A stretch of 64,000 nt of DNA from Caulobacter sp. 602-2 (GCF_011043625.1 NZ_JAAKGT010000003.1:342372-406371); one strand, 5' to 3'. Positions 37,771 through 50,104 are shown, counted from the first letter of the stretch. Numbers and translations are program-made. Notes: generated by a model from the sequence alone, not told the origin.

Positions 37771-39411
37771 TTGCGTCGCCTCTTTCCGTCCGCCGCCGCC
37801 CTCGCGCTCGTCCTCGCCGCCGGTCCGGCCCTGGCCGGCGACATCCTGGTCCACGGCGGGCCGATCCACACCGGCGTGGCCGGCGCGCCCGCCGCCGAGG
37901 CGGTGCTGATCCGCGACAGGACCATCGCCTTCGTCGGCCCGCTGGCCGCGGCTCGCGCCAAGGCCGCCAAGGACGTCCGCGACATCGACCTGAAGGGCGG
38001 CGCGGCCTACCCCGGCTTCGTCGACGCCCACGCCCACCTGACCGGCATCGGCCTGCGCGAGCTGACCCTCAACCTCGACAAGACCGACTCCGTCGAGGCC
38101 CTGGTCGCCGCCGTGCGCGACTACGCCGCGGCCCATCCCGGCGACGCGCCCATCGCCGGGCGCGGCTGGATCGAGACCCACTGGCCCGAGAAGCGCTTTC
38201 CCACCCGCGCCGACCTCGACCGCGCGGCGCCGGGCCGGATCATCGTGCTGGGCCGCGCCGACGGCCACGCCGTGGTCGCCTCCAGCGCCGCCCTGGCCAA
38301 GGCCGGCCTGACCCGCGACACCCAGGCCCCGGCCGGCGGCCAGATCCTCAAGGACGACAAGGGCGAGCCGACCGGCATGCTGGTCGACCACGCCCAGGCC
38401 CTGGTCGAGACGGTGATCCCGCCGCCCTCGCCGGCCCTCAAGCGCCAGGCGCTGGAGACGGCCGGAAAGCTCTACGCCGGGCGCGGCTGGACCGGCCTTG
38501 GCAACATGAGCGTCGAGGCCGCCGATCTGGACCTGCTGCGCAGCCTCGCCGCCGAGGGGCGCTTCTCCCTGCGCGTCGACAACTACATGGATCCGTCCGG
38601 CGCCGAGGAGGTGCTCAACACCGGTCCCAGCGCCGACACGACCGGCCTGATCCGCCTGCGCGGGATCAAGCTCTACATGGACGGCGCCCTGGGCTCGCGC
38701 GGGGCGGCGCTGCTGTCGCCCTACAGCGACGCCGAGGGCCTGGGCCTGGTGCTCACCGAGCACGGCCAGGGCCTGGCCCTGATGAAGAAGGCGCGGGCCG
38801 TGAACGCCCAGGTCGCCATGCACGCCATCGGCGACCGCGGCAACCGCATGGTGCTGGACTGGTTTGGCGAGACGCTTGGTACGGACACCGGCCGCCGCTG
38901 GCGCATCGAGCACGCCCAGGTCGTCGACGCCGCCGACCTGCCGCGCTTCTCGAAGATGGGCGTGGTGGCCTCGATGCAGCCCAGCCACGCCATCGGCGAC
39001 CTCTATTTCGCGCCCGCGCGCCTGGGCAAGGACCGGCTGAAGGGCGCCTACGCCTGGGCCGACATGCTGAAGAGCGGCGCGGTCGTGGCCGCCGGCTCGG
39101 ACGCGCCCGTCGAGGTCGGCGATCCACGCATCGAGTTCTACGCCGCCGTCGCCCGCAAGAGCCTGACCGGCTTCTCCAACGCCGACTGGCATCCCGAAGA
39201 GGCCGTCACCCGCCAGCAGGCCCTGCGCATGCTGACCTGGGCGCCGGCCTACGCCGCCTTCGCCGATCAGCAGCGCGGCACGCTGGAGCCCGGCAAGGCC
39301 GCCGACCTCACCGCCTTCGACCGCGACCTGATGACCGTGCCCGAGGCCGAGATCCTCAAAGCCCAGCCGATCCTGACCGTGGTCGACGGCAAGGTGGCGT
39401 TCGAGCGGTAG
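37771..39411 (+). CDS. Secreted amidohydrolase, YtcJ-like
   Basis: 546-aa metal-dependent hydrolase of the YtcJ branch. The TTG at 37771 is chosen: GGAG lies about 10 bp upstream and it gives a compact signal peptide, RRLFPSAAALALVLAAGPALA. An upstream TTG at 37714 would lengthen the N-region. Metal-binding motif FVDAHAHL (about 90), with VAMHAIGDRGN and RIEHAQVVD further on and the SDAPVE motif near residue 450. These are typical of Zn amidohydrolases that act on amide- or carbamate-linked substrates. Real substrate unknown. Confidence 0.85.
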   Translation: MRRLFPSAAALALVLAAGPALAGDILVHGGPIHTGVAGAPAAEAVLIRDRTIAFVGPLAAARAKAAKDVRDIDLKGGAAYPGFVDAHAHLTGIGLRELTLNLDKTDSVEALVAAVRDYAAAHPGDAPIAGRGWIETHWPEKRFPTRADLDRAAPGRIIVLGRADGHAVVASSAALAKAGLTRDTQAPAGGQILKDDKGEPTGMLVDHAQALVETVIPPPSPALKRQALETAGKLYAGRGWTGLGNMSVEAADLDLLRSLAAEGRFSLRVDNYMDPSGAEEVLNTGPSADTTGLIRLRGIKLYMDGALGSRGAALLSPYSDAEGLGLVLTEHGQGLALMKKARAVNAQVAMHAIGDRGNRMVLDWFGETLGTDTGRRWRIEHAQVVDAADLPRFSKMGVVASMQPSHAIGDLYFAPARLGKDRLKGAYAWADMLKSGAVVAAGSDAPVEVGDPRIEFYAAVARKSLTGFSNADWHPEEAVTRQQALRMLTWAPAYAAFADQQRGTLEPGKAADLTAFDRDLMTVPEAEILKAQPILTVVDGKVAFER

Positions 39412-39444
39412 GGGCGGCTACCAGGCCAGCAGCGCCGCCACGCC

Positions 39445-39684
39445 TCAGAGCCCGGGCCGCTCGAGCAGATCCTCGTCGTCGCGCACTTCCACCGCGCTCG
39501 GCTTCGGCAATTCGGCCAGTCGCGCGACCAGATCCTGGACCGTGCCCCGCGCCGGATAGATCGTCAGCACGTCGCCCGAGCGCACCAAGGTTAGCTCGGT
39601 CTCCTCCGCGAACGCCACTTCCTTGGGCAGGCGCACGGCCTGGCTATTGCCGCTGCGAAAGGTTCGAGTGCTGGACCGGGTCAT
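39445..39684 (-). CDS. AbrB/VapB-type antitoxin, apparently orphan
   Basis: 79-aa protein with a SpoVT/AbrB swapped-hairpin DNA-binding domain: FRSGNSQAVRLPKEVAF and LTLVRSGDVLTIYPA. Such proteins are the antitoxin partner of VapC-type PIN ribonucleases. No PIN toxin follows: only 33 bp lie between its stop and the end of the amidohydrolase gene. Reading on in frame after the stop gives GVAALLAW then a stop, which may be a worn VapC tail (inference). A palindromic operator lies 13 bp upstream. Confidence 0.8.
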   Translation of the reverse strand: MTRSSTRTFRSGNSQAVRLPKEVAFAEETELTLVRSGDVLTIYPARGTVQDLVARLAELPKPSAVEVRDDEDLLERPGL

Positions 39685-39696
39685 CCGCGCCTCCAC

Positions 39697-39712
39697 ATAT
39701 GCAGCTACATAT
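39697..39712 (-). promoter_or_regulatory. Probable antitoxin operator
   Basis: ATATG-CAGCTA-CATAT, a 16-bp near-perfect palindrome about 13 bp before the antitoxin start. VapB/AbrB antitoxins usually repress their own promoter at such sites. Confidence 0.5.
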
Positions 39713-39743
39713 CCGCCCGAAAGAGGTTCAGTTCCAGGCGTCC

Positions 39744-42002
39744 CTAGGCCGCGTCCGCCTTCGGGCTGGTCGCCAGCTCGATCGCCGCCAGCAGGTCGGC
39801 CAGGTTCAGCGGCTTGGCGACGAAGCCGGTCATGCCGGCGGCGAAGTAGGTCTCGACCTGGTGGGGCATGGCGTTGGCGGTCACCGCGATGATCGGAGCG
39901 GCCGCCAGGCCGTGCGCGGCCTCGAACGCGCGGATCGCTTCGGCGGCGGCCAGGCCGTTCAGCTCGGGCATCTGGATGTCCATCAGGACCAGGTCGATGG
40001 CCGGATCGGCCTCGTAGGCGGCCACCGCCTGGCGGCCGTCGGCGACCAGGGTCAGTTCGACCTCGAACGGCGCCAGCAGGGCCTGCAGTACGGTCTGGTT
40101 CACCGGATTGTCCTCGGCCGCCAGGATGCGCAGCGCGCCTTGCGCGATCGCCTGAGCGACAGGCGACGCCGCCGCCTCCGCCGCCAGTTCCTCGGCCACC
40201 GGGACCAGCGGCAGGTCGACGCCGAAGGTCGCCCCCTCGCCCTGTCGGCTCTCCAGCCACAACCCGCCGCCCATCCGCTCGGCCAGGCTGCGCGAGATGG
40301 TCAGGCCAAGGCCGGTGCCGCCATGGCGCCGGGTGGCCGAGGCGTCGGCCTGGGTGAAGGCCTTGAAGATCCGCTCGCGGTCGGCCTCAGACACCCCCTC
40401 GCCGGTGTCGGCCACGATGAAGCGCAGACCCGTCTCGCGCCGCTCGACCGAGACCGCGACGCCGCCCTGGTCGGTGAACTTCACCGCATTGACCACCAGG
40501 TTGCCGAGGATCTGGCGAAGCCGGGGCGCATCGCCCAGCCACGCGCCCGCCGCCGCCTGGTCGACCGTCAGGGTCAGCGAGAGGTCCTTTTCGGCGGCGA
40601 GCGGCGCGTAGGGCGCCAGGGCCAGCCTCACCGTATCCTCCAGGTCGAACGCCGCCTCGTTCAGCTCCATCCGGCCCGCCTCGATCTTGGACAGGTCCAG
40701 AACGTCGTTGAGGATCTCCAGCAGGGCCGCGCCCGAGGCGCCGATGATCTCCAGCCGTTCACGCTGATCCGCGTCCAGGGCCTCGCGCGACATGACCTGG
40801 GTCATGCCCAGGATGCCGTTCAGCGGGGTGCGGATCTCGTGGCTCATATTGGCCAGGAACTCGCTCTTGGCGCGGCTGGCGCCTTCGGCCAGGCGCCGGG
40901 CTTCGATCTCGCGCTCGGTCACCGTCACGTGCTCGGTGATGTCGGTGATGATCAGCAGGAAGCCGCCGTCCTCGGCCGGCGTCAGCTTCAGCGACTGGAA
41001 GCGGCCGTCGGGCGAGCTGAAGGTGTCGGGCGACACCCATTCGCCCACCTGCTCGTCGACCGCGTCGAGCACCGCCTTGGCCGCCTGCCGGGCCTTGGCG
41101 TCCATCGCCGTGCGCTCGGCGATCTCGGAAAGGCTCATGCCCTGCGCCAGGGTCAGGCCGTAGGGCCGGGCGAAATCGGCCAGGGTCGCGTTCCACACCT
41201 GCAGCAGGTTGTTGCGATCGAAATAGCCCAGGCCGATCGGGGCCCGGTTCAGCGCCGAGCGCAGGGTGGCGAAGGCCGAGCGATGGGCCAGGCGGTGGGT
41301 CAGCAGCATGCCGCAGCCGGCCAGCACGATCATCGAGACCATGGCGATCACCGACCGCGCCAGCTCGCCGCGCGTGAACCGGCCCGCCGCCTCGACCTCG
41401 CCGACCGGCAGTAGGGTGACCGCGCCCATGCCCACAAAGTGCAGGCCGCAGACGGCCGCCGCCAGCAGCAGGATCGACGCCGCCCGCCCGCGAAGGTCGC
41501 TCTCGCGCCGCAGGTCGACGAAGGCCAGGGCGGAAAGGCTGGCCGCGATCAGGATCGCGGCGACCACCAGGTCGGCCCGCCAGATCATCAGGGCCGGCAA
41601 CCGCATGGCCGAGACGCCGACGAAGTGCATGGCCGCTATGCTTCCGCCACAGAGCGCCCCGCCGGCCAGCCGCCGCGCCCGTCCGGTCGCGGTCATGGCC
41701 AGGCCCGCCCCGCCCGCGAGGCCCGCCAGGGCCACCAGGAAGGACAGGGCGGTCATCGGCTCGTCGAAGCTGAGCCTCAGTCCGGGCTGGAAGCCCAGCA
41801 TGGCGATGAAGTGCGTCGCCCAGACGCCGCTGCCCAGCACCAGGCCCGTCAGCAGGATCCACGCCATGCGGGCCGGCCCCGCCGCCGTCGCGCCGCGGTG
41901 ATAGGCGTGCACGCCCACGGCCATCGACGCCAGGCAGACGAGCAGCGCCCAGATCACCAGCGTCGGGTCGTGCTGATCCAAACACCGAAGCGTGGCGAAC
42001 AT
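39744..42002 (-). CDS. MHYT-domain hybrid sensor histidine kinase / response regulator
   Basis: 752-aa membrane kinase. Three MHYT motifs (THFIAMLGF 63-71, [10 protein letters not shown] 124-133, [10 protein letters not shown] 186-195) within about seven helices; MHYT domains are thought to bind copper and sense O2, CO or NO. A PAS domain spans about 245-360. His388 lies in [12 protein letters not shown]. The ATPase motifs are NLVVNAVKF and GGTGLGLTI. The C-terminal receiver has Asp675 in VLMDIQMPE. No output gene is adjacent. It is divergent from the SUV3-like helicase. Confidence 0.92.
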   Translation of the reverse strand: MFATLRCLDQHDPTLVIWALLVCLASMAVGVHAYHRGATAAGPARMAWILLTGLVLGSGVWATHFIAMLGFQPGLRLSFDEPMTALSFLVALAGLAGGAGLAMTATGRARRLAGGALCGGSIAAMHFVGVSAMRLPALMIWRADLVVAAILIAASLSALAFVDLRRESDLRGRAASILLLAAAVCGLHFVGMGAVTLLPVGEVEAAGRFTRGELARSVIAMVSMIVLAGCGMLLTHRLAHRSAFATLRSALNRAPIGLGYFDRNNLLQVWNATLADFARPYGLTLAQGMSLSEIAERTAMDAKARQAAKAVLDAVDEQVGEWVSPDTFSSPDGRFQSLKLTPAEDGGFLLIITDITEHVTVTEREIEARRLAEGASRAKSEFLANMSHEIRTPLNGILGMTQVMSREALDADQRERLEIIGASGAALLEILNDVLDLSKIEAGRMELNEAAFDLEDTVRLALAPYAPLAAEKDLSLTLTVDQAAAGAWLGDAPRLRQILGNLVVNAVKFTDQGGVAVSVERRETGLRFIVADTGEGVSEADRERIFKAFTQADASATRRHGGTGLGLTISRSLAERMGGGLWLESRQGEGATFGVDLPLVPVAEELAAEAAASPVAQAIAQGALRILAAEDNPVNQTVLQALLAPFEVELTLVADGRQAVAAYEADPAIDLVLMDIQMPELNGLAAAEAIRAFEAAHGLAAAPIIAVTANAMPHQVETYFAAGMTGFVAKPLNLADLLAAIELATSPKADAA

Positions 42003-42159
42003 GGGTCCTTGGCCGGGATAAGCGCGAGCGGGAGGAACTCCCCGCCCTCATAGCCGGTCATTGCGTACGGCATGGTTTACGGCCCGGGCGGCGGATCGTC
42101 GCATCCAAGGCCAAGCCCCGCTTGCCTCGCCACGATTCCCGCCCCACTTTCGGAGGGTC

Positions 42160-44720
<2,561 letters not shown>

Positions 44721-44724
<4 letters not shown>

Positions 44725-45020
44725 GCGACGAGGCTCATCACAACGACGACCACTGCCGCGCCGACGTCTGGCTGTGGCGCGCCCGCTTCTTCAAGACCCG
44801 CTCCATGGCCGCCCGCTTCGTCGACGAGGGCCGCATCCGGCTGACCCGCGCCGGCGCGCCCGACAGCCGCATCGACAAGCCCTCGCGTTCGCTCAAGGCC
44901 GGCGACGTTCTGGTCTTCGCCATCGGCGGCCGGCTGGTGAACGTGCGCATCCTCGACTGCGGCGAGCGCCGGGGCCCCGCGACCGAGGCCCGAGGGCTCT
45001 ACGAGGCGCTGGAGGGCTGA
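44721..45020 (+). CDS. S4-domain RNA-binding protein (Hsp15-like)
   Basis: 99-aa protein with a single S4 RNA-binding domain: DVWLWRARFFKTRSMAARFVDEGRIRLTRAG. Hsp15/HslR relatives rescue free 50S subunits carrying nascent chains. The start overlaps the helicase stop (ATGA). The C-terminal 25 residues are basic and flexible. The pairing with a SUV3 helicase supports a role in RNA handling or ribosome rescue; which is not settled. Confidence 0.88.
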
Positions 45021-45027
45021 GCCTGCT

Positions 45028-45777
45028 TCAGGATCCCGCGCCATAGGGCTGGATCCGCAGGGGCGCGATCGTCTTCACCTCATAGCGGTCGCCCAGCCGG
45101 CGATAGGAAAACGCCGCGCCAAAGGCCCGGATCGTCGCCTCCTGGCCGGAGCTGTCGAGCGCCGGCCCCGCGTGAGTGCAGTAGCCGTCGCTCTGGCCCT
45201 TGACCGTGCGGCAGAACTCCAGCCGTCCCTTGAGCGGCGTGATTTCGAAGCCGACCTCGGGGATGACCTCTTCGAGCCCGGCTTCATCGACCGGCCGCAG
45301 CCCGACCGGAGCCACGGGCTTCATCTTCGCCAGCGGCGCCTTGCGGGTGTTGGCGAAGAGCACGATCTCGTCGAAGAACGGAAACCAGGCCTCGAACCGC
45401 CCGTCGCCGTCCAGGTCCGCCAGGCAGACGTGAGGGCGGCCCGCCCTGATCTTCACGCGGTCGATCGTGCAGCCGATCAGCATCCGGGAACGCGCCAGCG
45501 CGAGAAACTGCCCCTCGGGCAGGATGAAGCCGCCTTCCTCGCTCGACACCGCGCGATCGAGCCGCCCCGAGCGTTCGGTGAACAGGCCGCCGCTGACCCA
45601 GCCTTGCGCGACCACGCGCGTCTCGCCCACGGCGGGCGCATCCCGGGGCGCGAGGATCGTGCGGAAGGAATAGACGGTCTCAGGCTCGGCCGCCGGGGCC
45701 AAGCCGCCGGCTGCGAGCGCCACCGCGCCGAGCCCCAGCGCGCTCCACGCGCCCCGAGCCGCACATCTGTCCCCCAC
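45028..45777 (-). CDS. Secreted hypothetical protein, 249 aa
   Basis: A GTG start after GGAGGGGAGGG is chosen. The N-terminus (GDRCAARGAWSALGLGAVALAAGGLAPA) is a plausible signal peptide. Around residues 117-130 it carries DLDGDGRFEAWF, a Ca2+-binding loop of the dockerin/VCBS type. Four cysteines are present in the mature region. No enzyme family recognised. It is convergent with the S4 gene, 7 bp apart. Confidence 0.7.
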   Translation of the reverse strand: MGDRCAARGAWSALGLGAVALAAGGLAPAAEPETVYSFRTILAPRDAPAVGETRVVAQGWVSGGLFTERSGRLDRAVSSEEGGFILPEGQFLALARSRMLIGCTIDRVKIRAGRPHVCLADLDGDGRFEAWFPFFDEIVLFANTRKAPLAKMKPVAPVGLRPVDEAGLEEVIPEVGFEITPLKGRLEFCRTVKGQSDGYCTHAGPALDSSGQEATIRAFGAAFSYRRLGDRYEVKTIAPLRIQPYGAGS

Positions 45778-45943
45778 GACGCCCTCCCCTCCGCATCGAT
45801 GAAAATCGGCGCCAGAGCCCCCGCTCGAGCGACCACGCCCAATGTTGCGCGACGAAAAGCTCTACGGCCAGCCACCTTCGCCATGGACGTGCGCAACCCA
45901 TACGCTACCTTCGGTCGAGTTTCCTGTTTGGGGGAGTATCTGC

Positions 45944-46777
45944 GTGGCGTCGTTCCGTCCGGCCCTGGCCTTCAGCCTGGCCCTTCTGCTTTCCGGCGTC
46001 GCGCACGCCCAGCCCTCGGCCGGGACCGCCGCCGCCACCAGCAAGGCGCCAGCCAAGCCCGTCGCCCCCATCAAGGCCTACGACCTGCCGCAGATCGAGG
46101 CCTTCGGTAACGCCATCTATCGCCAGGACATCGCCGCCTGGCTGGCCAGCGACGCCCTGACCGCCAAGGTTCCCGACCTGCAGAACGCCGGCCTGAGGGG
46201 CTGGCTGGTGCAGGACGACGGCAAGACCGCCAAGGTCCGCTTCATCCGCGACAAGGGCGCGGGCCTGGAGGTCGGCTACGACGTCGTGGTCGACGGCAAG
46301 GGCGCGGGCCCCGTCACCGAGCCGGCCGACCGCAAGCTGACCGACGAGGAACGCCTGGCCTTCTCGGCCCGCCAGGCCGCCGCGACCACCGGCGCCAGCA
46401 CCTGCCGCGCCGGCTACAACACCGCCATGGTCAAGAACCCGGACGGCGACGGCTGGATCGTCTGGCTGCTGGCCCCCGCGCCTGCGGCGGGCGCCATTCC
46501 GGTCGGCGGCCACTACCGGATCTTCGTCGCCGCCGACGGCAAGACGATCAAGCGGGTCGACGCCCTGTCGGCCTCGTGCCTGCTGATCGAAAAGCCCAAG
46601 GCCGCCGACGGCAAGCCGGCGCTGGCCTTCGCCAGCCACATCGTCTCGCCCACGCCGGTCGAGACCCACGTGTTCCTCAGCACCCTCTACAAGATGCCCC
46701 TGGCCGTGGGCACCAGCGGCGGCAAGGACGTCTGGATCATCGAGAAGGGCAAGATCGGCAAGGCGCAGACCAAGTAG
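45944..46777 (+). CDS. Secreted hypothetical protein, 277 aa
   Basis: A GTG start at 45944 follows GGGGGAG with 8-bp spacing and gives a signal peptide ending near VAHAQP. An Ala/Pro/Lys-rich spacer (about 20-45) precedes a mixed alpha/beta domain, which begins AYDLPQIEAFGNAIYRQDIAAWLAS and continues with CRAGYNTAMVKNPDGDGWIVWLLAPA. No family recognised. It is divergent from the preceding secreted unknown; the 166-bp gap carries both promoters but no motif I can name. Confidence 0.7.
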   Translation: MASFRPALAFSLALLLSGVAHAQPSAGTAAATSKAPAKPVAPIKAYDLPQIEAFGNAIYRQDIAAWLASDALTAKVPDLQNAGLRGWLVQDDGKTAKVRFIRDKGAGLEVGYDVVVDGKGAGPVTEPADRKLTDEERLAFSARQAAATTGASTCRAGYNTAMVKNPDGDGWIVWLLAPAPAAGAIPVGGHYRIFVAADGKTIKRVDALSASCLLIEKPKAADGKPALAFASHIVSPTPVETHVFLSTLYKMPLAVGTSGGKDVWIIEKGKIGKAQTK

Positions 46778-46819
46778 GGCCGCCGCGCCAGCTCGGATCC
46801 ACACCGCCCCTCCCACCGA

Positions 46820-46860
46820 GCGTCCCCGCCTTCGCGGGGAAGAGCGGGTTTGGGGGACGC
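46820..46860. terminator. Bidirectional terminator-like hairpin
   Basis: Outer arms GCGTCCCC / GGGGACGC enclose a perfect inner stem TCCCCGC-CTTC-GCGGGGA. It lies between convergent genes and has no U tract. Confidence 0.55.
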
Positions 46861-46861
46861 C

Positions 46862-47821
46862 CTAGAACAGCACGCCCTTCTCCAGCAGGCCGTGGACGCC
46901 CTTCTCGCCGTTGACCGTCTGGGTGACGCGGAAGTCCACGGCCAGCGAACAGAACTGGTAGGCCTGCACCCGCGTCAGGGCCGAGCGGGCGCAGATGAAG
47001 TCGATCATGCCGCGCAGGGCCTGCTTCATGGCCAGGTCCAGGTCCTCGTTGAAGCCCATGATGATGTAGTGGGTCGGCGTCTCGGCGCGCGGCCAGGTCG
47101 CGACAGCCCCAAGGGGAGCCGTGTCGGCCGCCTTGTGCAGGATGAAGGTGAAGGTTCCGGTCAGGCCCATCTCCAGGGCGTTGACGCAGACCTCGCCGTC
47201 GCCCTGGCGGCCGTGGCCGTCGCCGGCCGAGAAGTTCGCCCCCGGAACCCAGACCGGCAGGAAGAGGGTCGCGCCCGCGCCCAGCTCCTTGTTGTCCATG
47301 TTGCCGCCGTGCTCGCGCGGCTCGCGGCTGGACAGGCGCCCGTATCTGGCCGGCGGGGCCACGCCCATGGTGCCGAAGAACGGGCGCAGCGGCAGCTCCG
47401 GCCCCCACTCCGGCTTGCAGACCCCGCGCGCCTTGTCGACGGCGATGTGGCTGACATAGCGATCGGGGAAATCCTCGGGGATGGTGCCGGCCAGCGGCCG
47501 CACCGCGCAGTAGCCCCAGTCGTTGTTGGGCTCCACGGCTTCGATGCGCACTTCCAGCGTGTCGCCCGGCTCGGCCCCGGCGATGGCCACCGGCCCGGTG
47601 AGGATGTGCGGCCCGATCCGATCCAGCTTGGCGTCGTGGATCGCCTGCAGGGCCGGCGGGATGGTCAGCCACGACTCCGCGCTGGGCATCACCTCCGGAC
47701 CGCCCGACACGCAGTCAAACGTCACGCTGTCGCCCGACTGGATGGTCAGGACGGGATCGAAGGCCGCGTCGAAGATGCCGAAACGGACGGTTTCCGGAGT
47801 GGAGGCGAGGTGGTGATGCAT
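46862..47821 (-). CDS. Acetamidase/formamidase family protein
   Basis: 319-aa amidase of the FmdA/AmdA family, hydrolysing small amides to acid plus ammonia. Recognisable are FDPVLTIQSGDSVTFDC near the start, GPVAIAGAEPGDTLEVRI, RPFFGTMGVAP, GGNMDNKELGAGATLFLPV and GDGHGRQGDGEVC, which contain the metal and catalytic residues. The C-terminus is VDFRVTQTVNGEKGVHG. It is divergent from the HpxX-AtzE-HpxZ operon with 248 bp between, and that gap carries the shared operator, so it may be part of the same nitrogen-scavenging regulon. Confidence 0.88.
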   Translation of the reverse strand: MHHHLASTPETVRFGIFDAAFDPVLTIQSGDSVTFDCVSGGPEVMPSAESWLTIPPALQAIHDAKLDRIGPHILTGPVAIAGAEPGDTLEVRIEAVEPNNDWGYCAVRPLAGTIPEDFPDRYVSHIAVDKARGVCKPEWGPELPLRPFFGTMGVAPPARYGRLSSREPREHGGNMDNKELGAGATLFLPVWVPGANFSAGDGHGRQGDGEVCVNALEMGLTGTFTFILHKAADTAPLGAVATWPRAETPTHYIIMGFNEDLDLAMKQALRGMIDFICARSALTRVQAYQFCSLAVDFRVTQTVNGEKGVHGLLEKGVLF

Positions 47822-48032
47822 GGCGCGGGACGAACCGAAGACTTGAAACGGCCTCCAGTCTCCGGCCGCGTCGGCGCTGGGACGAAGCCCGCGCCGCCGC
47901 CTGCGCCCCGCTTTGCGAAACCTGCCTCCGCGCTGGGCGCCGCCTGCACCCGCGTCGCGCATTCGGCAGGCGATCGCTCCAGCTTAAGCGCTTGAAAAAC
48001 CCGCGCTGGCGGCGTTATCGTCGGCTGGCTAT

Positions 48033-48050
48033 GAAGTATTCAATTACTTC
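48033..48050. promoter_or_regulatory. Candidate purine-regulon operator, site A
   Basis: GAAGTATTCAATTACTTC, a perfect 6-bp-arm palindrome of the form GAAGT-N8-ACTTC. It lies 19 bp before the hpxX start, in the divergent region shared with the formamidase gene. The same AAGT-N8-ACTT pattern is found at 50105 and 60532. It would overlap or abut a promoter, as expected for a repressor site. Confidence 0.6.
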
Positions 48051-48069
48051 CTAGCGTGAGTGACTTCCC

Positions 48070-48279
48070 ATGTCGGGCGGCGATCTGTCGGCCTTCCAAA
48101 ACCTCACCGACGCCAAGGTCGCCGCCTATCTGGACTCCCGCAGCGCCGAGCTCGGCCTGCCTGTTCCGCAAGGCTGTCGCGCCGGCGTCGCCGAGAACCT
48201 GGCCCTGTTGCGCGACCAGACCGCGCTGTTTGCGAACCTGACTGATCCTGTCTCGGCCACGGAGGCGTTCGAGCCATGA
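48070..48279 (+). CDS. HpxX/AtzG family small subunit (DUF4089)
   Basis: 69-aa protein with the DUF4089 pattern: DAKVAAYLDSRSAELGLPVPQGCRAGVAENLALL. This family is a GatC-like small subunit that stabilises AtzE-type amidases; the known forms are AtzG (cyanuric-acid path) and HpxX (oxalurate path). The stop overlaps the next start by ATGA, which matches its role as a partner of the following amidase. Confidence 0.85.
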   Translation: MSGGDLSAFQNLTDAKVAAYLDSRSAELGLPVPQGCRAGVAENLALLRDQTALFANLTDPVSATEAFEP

Positions 48280-49676
48280 GCTTCGACACCATCCAGGGGC
48301 TGGGCAAGGCGCTGCGCGAGGGCCGCACCACCGCCCGCGAGATCGCCGGGCGGGCGCTGGCCGCCGCCCGGGCCGAGCCGTTCAACGCCTTCACCGCCGT
48401 CTTCGAGGCCGAGGCCCTGGCCCAGGCCGACGCCGTGGACGCCGCCTTCGCCGCCGGCGTCGATCTGGGCCCGCTGGCCGGCGTTCCGTTCGCGGTCAAG
48501 AACCTGTTCGACGTCGCCGGCCACGTCACCCTGGCCGGCAGCAAGATCCGCCGGGGCGCGCCTCCCGCGACCGCCGACGCCACCGCCGTCGCCCGCCTGA
48601 AGGCGGCCGGCGCAGTGCTGGTCGGGGCGCTGAACATGGACGAGTTCGCCTACGGCTTCGTCACCGAGAACGCTCACGACGGCCCGACCCGCAACCCGCA
48701 CGACCTCGCCCGCATCGCCGGCGGCTCGTCGGGCGGTTCGGCCGCCGCCGTCTCCGGCGGGATACTGCCCCTGACCCTGGGCTCGGACACCAACGGCTCG
48801 ATCCGCATTCCCGCCAGCCTGTGCGGGGTGTTCGGCATGAAGCCCACGCTGGGCCGGCTTTCGCGGGCCGGGACCTTCCCGTTCGTCCATAGCCTCGACC
48901 ACATCGGCCCGTTCACCCGCACGGCCGCCGACCTGGCCGCGGCCTACGACGCCCTGCAGGGCCCCGATCCGCGCGACGAGCTTTCGCCGCCGGTCGCCGA
49001 TCCGCTGTCGGGCCGCCTCGACGCCCTGGCCGAACGGCCGCTGCGGGTCGGCGTTCTGGGCGGCTGGTTCCAGCAAGGCGCCTTTCCCGAGGTGGTCGAG
49101 GCGCTGGAGATCGTCGCCGACGCCCTGCAGGCGCGCCGCGACGTCGAGCTGCCCGGCGCCCAGGCCGCCCGCGCCGCCGCCTTCGCCATGTCGGCGTCGG
49201 AAGGCGGCCGCCTGCACTTCGACGACCTGGCCGCCCGCGCCCTCGACTACGACCCGGCCGTGCGCGATCGCCTGCTGGCCGGGGCCCTGCTGCCGGACGA
49301 CGTCGCCGACGCCGCCCGCCGCTACCGCCCGGTGTTCCGGGATGCGGCCCGCAAGCTGTTCGAGGACTTCGACCTGCTGCTCGCGCCCGTCGCCCCCTGC
49401 CCCGCCCCGCCGATCGGCCAGGCGACCATGGAGCTGGCCGGCGCCCAGGTCTCGGTGCGCAAGACGCTGGGCGCCTACACCCAGCCGATCAGCTACATCG
49501 GCCTGCCGGTGATCGCAGCCCCCGTGAACCGCCCCGGCAAGCCGCCGGTCGGCGTGCAACTGATCGCGCCGGCCTGGCGCGAGGACCTGGCCTTCGCCGC
49601 CGCCCTGCGCCTGGAACGGGCCGGCGTGATCGCCGCCCACCGTCCCCCAACGCCCGCCCGAGAGTTCAAAGCATGA
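48276..49676 (+). CDS. AtzE family amidohydrolase (HpxY-like)
   Basis: 466-aa amidase-signature enzyme. Ser-cisSer-Lys triad: Lys75 in FAVKNLFDVAG, Ser151/152 in GGSSGGSAAAVSGG and Ser175 in DTNGSIRIPAS. Relatives hydrolyse 1-carboxybiuret (AtzE) or act on oxalurate-type ureides (HpxY). The flanking genes and the purine context favour the oxalurate or ureide branch here; the exact substrate is open. Both ends overlap their neighbours by 4 bp, giving a tightly coupled three-gene operon. Confidence 0.88.
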   Translation: MSFDTIQGLGKALREGRTTAREIAGRALAAARAEPFNAFTAVFEAEALAQADAVDAAFAAGVDLGPLAGVPFAVKNLFDVAGHVTLAGSKIRRGAPPATADATAVARLKAAGAVLVGALNMDEFAYGFVTENAHDGPTRNPHDLARIAGGSSGGSAAAVSGGILPLTLGSDTNGSIRIPASLCGVFGMKPTLGRLSRAGTFPFVHSLDHIGPFTRTAADLAAAYDALQGPDPRDELSPPVADPLSGRLDALAERPLRVGVLGGWFQQGAFPEVVEALEIVADALQARRDVELPGAQAARAAAFAMSASEGGRLHFDDLAARALDYDPAVRDRLLAGALLPDDVADAARRYRPVFRDAARKLFEDFDLLLAPVAPCPAPPIGQATMELAGAQVSVRKTLGAYTQPISYIGLPVIAAPVNRPGKPPVGVQLIAPAWREDLAFAAALRLERAGVIAAHRPPTPAREFKA

Positions 49677-50074
49677 TCATCAACGACCCCGAGGTGCTGG
49701 CGCAGGTGACCGCCGCCGTCGACGCCTACGAGACCGCCCTGATGACCAACGACGTCGAGGCGCTGGACGGCTTCTTCCGCGACGCGCCCGAGACGGTCCG
49801 CTACGGCGTGGCCGAGAACCTCTACGGCTTCGCGCAGATCGCCGCCTTTCGAATCGGACGGGCCGGCGGCTCGCCGCTGCGCGAGCGCCTGCGCACGGAA
49901 ATCACCACTTTTGGGCGTGATTTCGCGATCGCCAACGTCGAATTCCTCAGAACCGGGGCAAAACAGCCCGGCCGCCAGAGCCAGACCTGGCTGCGCACCG
50001 AAGCGGGCTGGAAAATCGTGTCCGCGCACGTTTCGCTGCTTCAGGGCGGCGCCGACCAACGCCTTGCGCCATAA
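49673..50074 (+). CDS. hpxZ: HpxZ family protein (DUF3225; NTF2-like)
   Basis: 133-aa NTF2-fold protein of the HpxZ/AtzH family: INDPEVLAQVTAAVDAYETALMTNDVEALDGFF at the start and RQSQTWLRTEAGWKIVSAHVSLL near the end. HpxZ occurs with HpxX and HpxY in purine/oxalurate catabolism; AtzH relatives are hydrolases in ureide breakdown. It is the last gene of the HpxX-AtzE-HpxZ operon (ATGA overlap). HpxW (oxamate hydrolase) is not in the window. Confidence 0.85.
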   Translation: MIINDPEVLAQVTAAVDAYETALMTNDVEALDGFFRDAPETVRYGVAENLYGFAQIAAFRIGRAGGSPLRERLRTEITTFGRDFAIANVEFLRTGAKQPGRQSQTWLRTEAGWKIVSAHVSLLQGGADQRLAP

Positions 50075-50104
50075 GCCCAAGACGCTCCGCACAAGGACAG
50101 TAAG

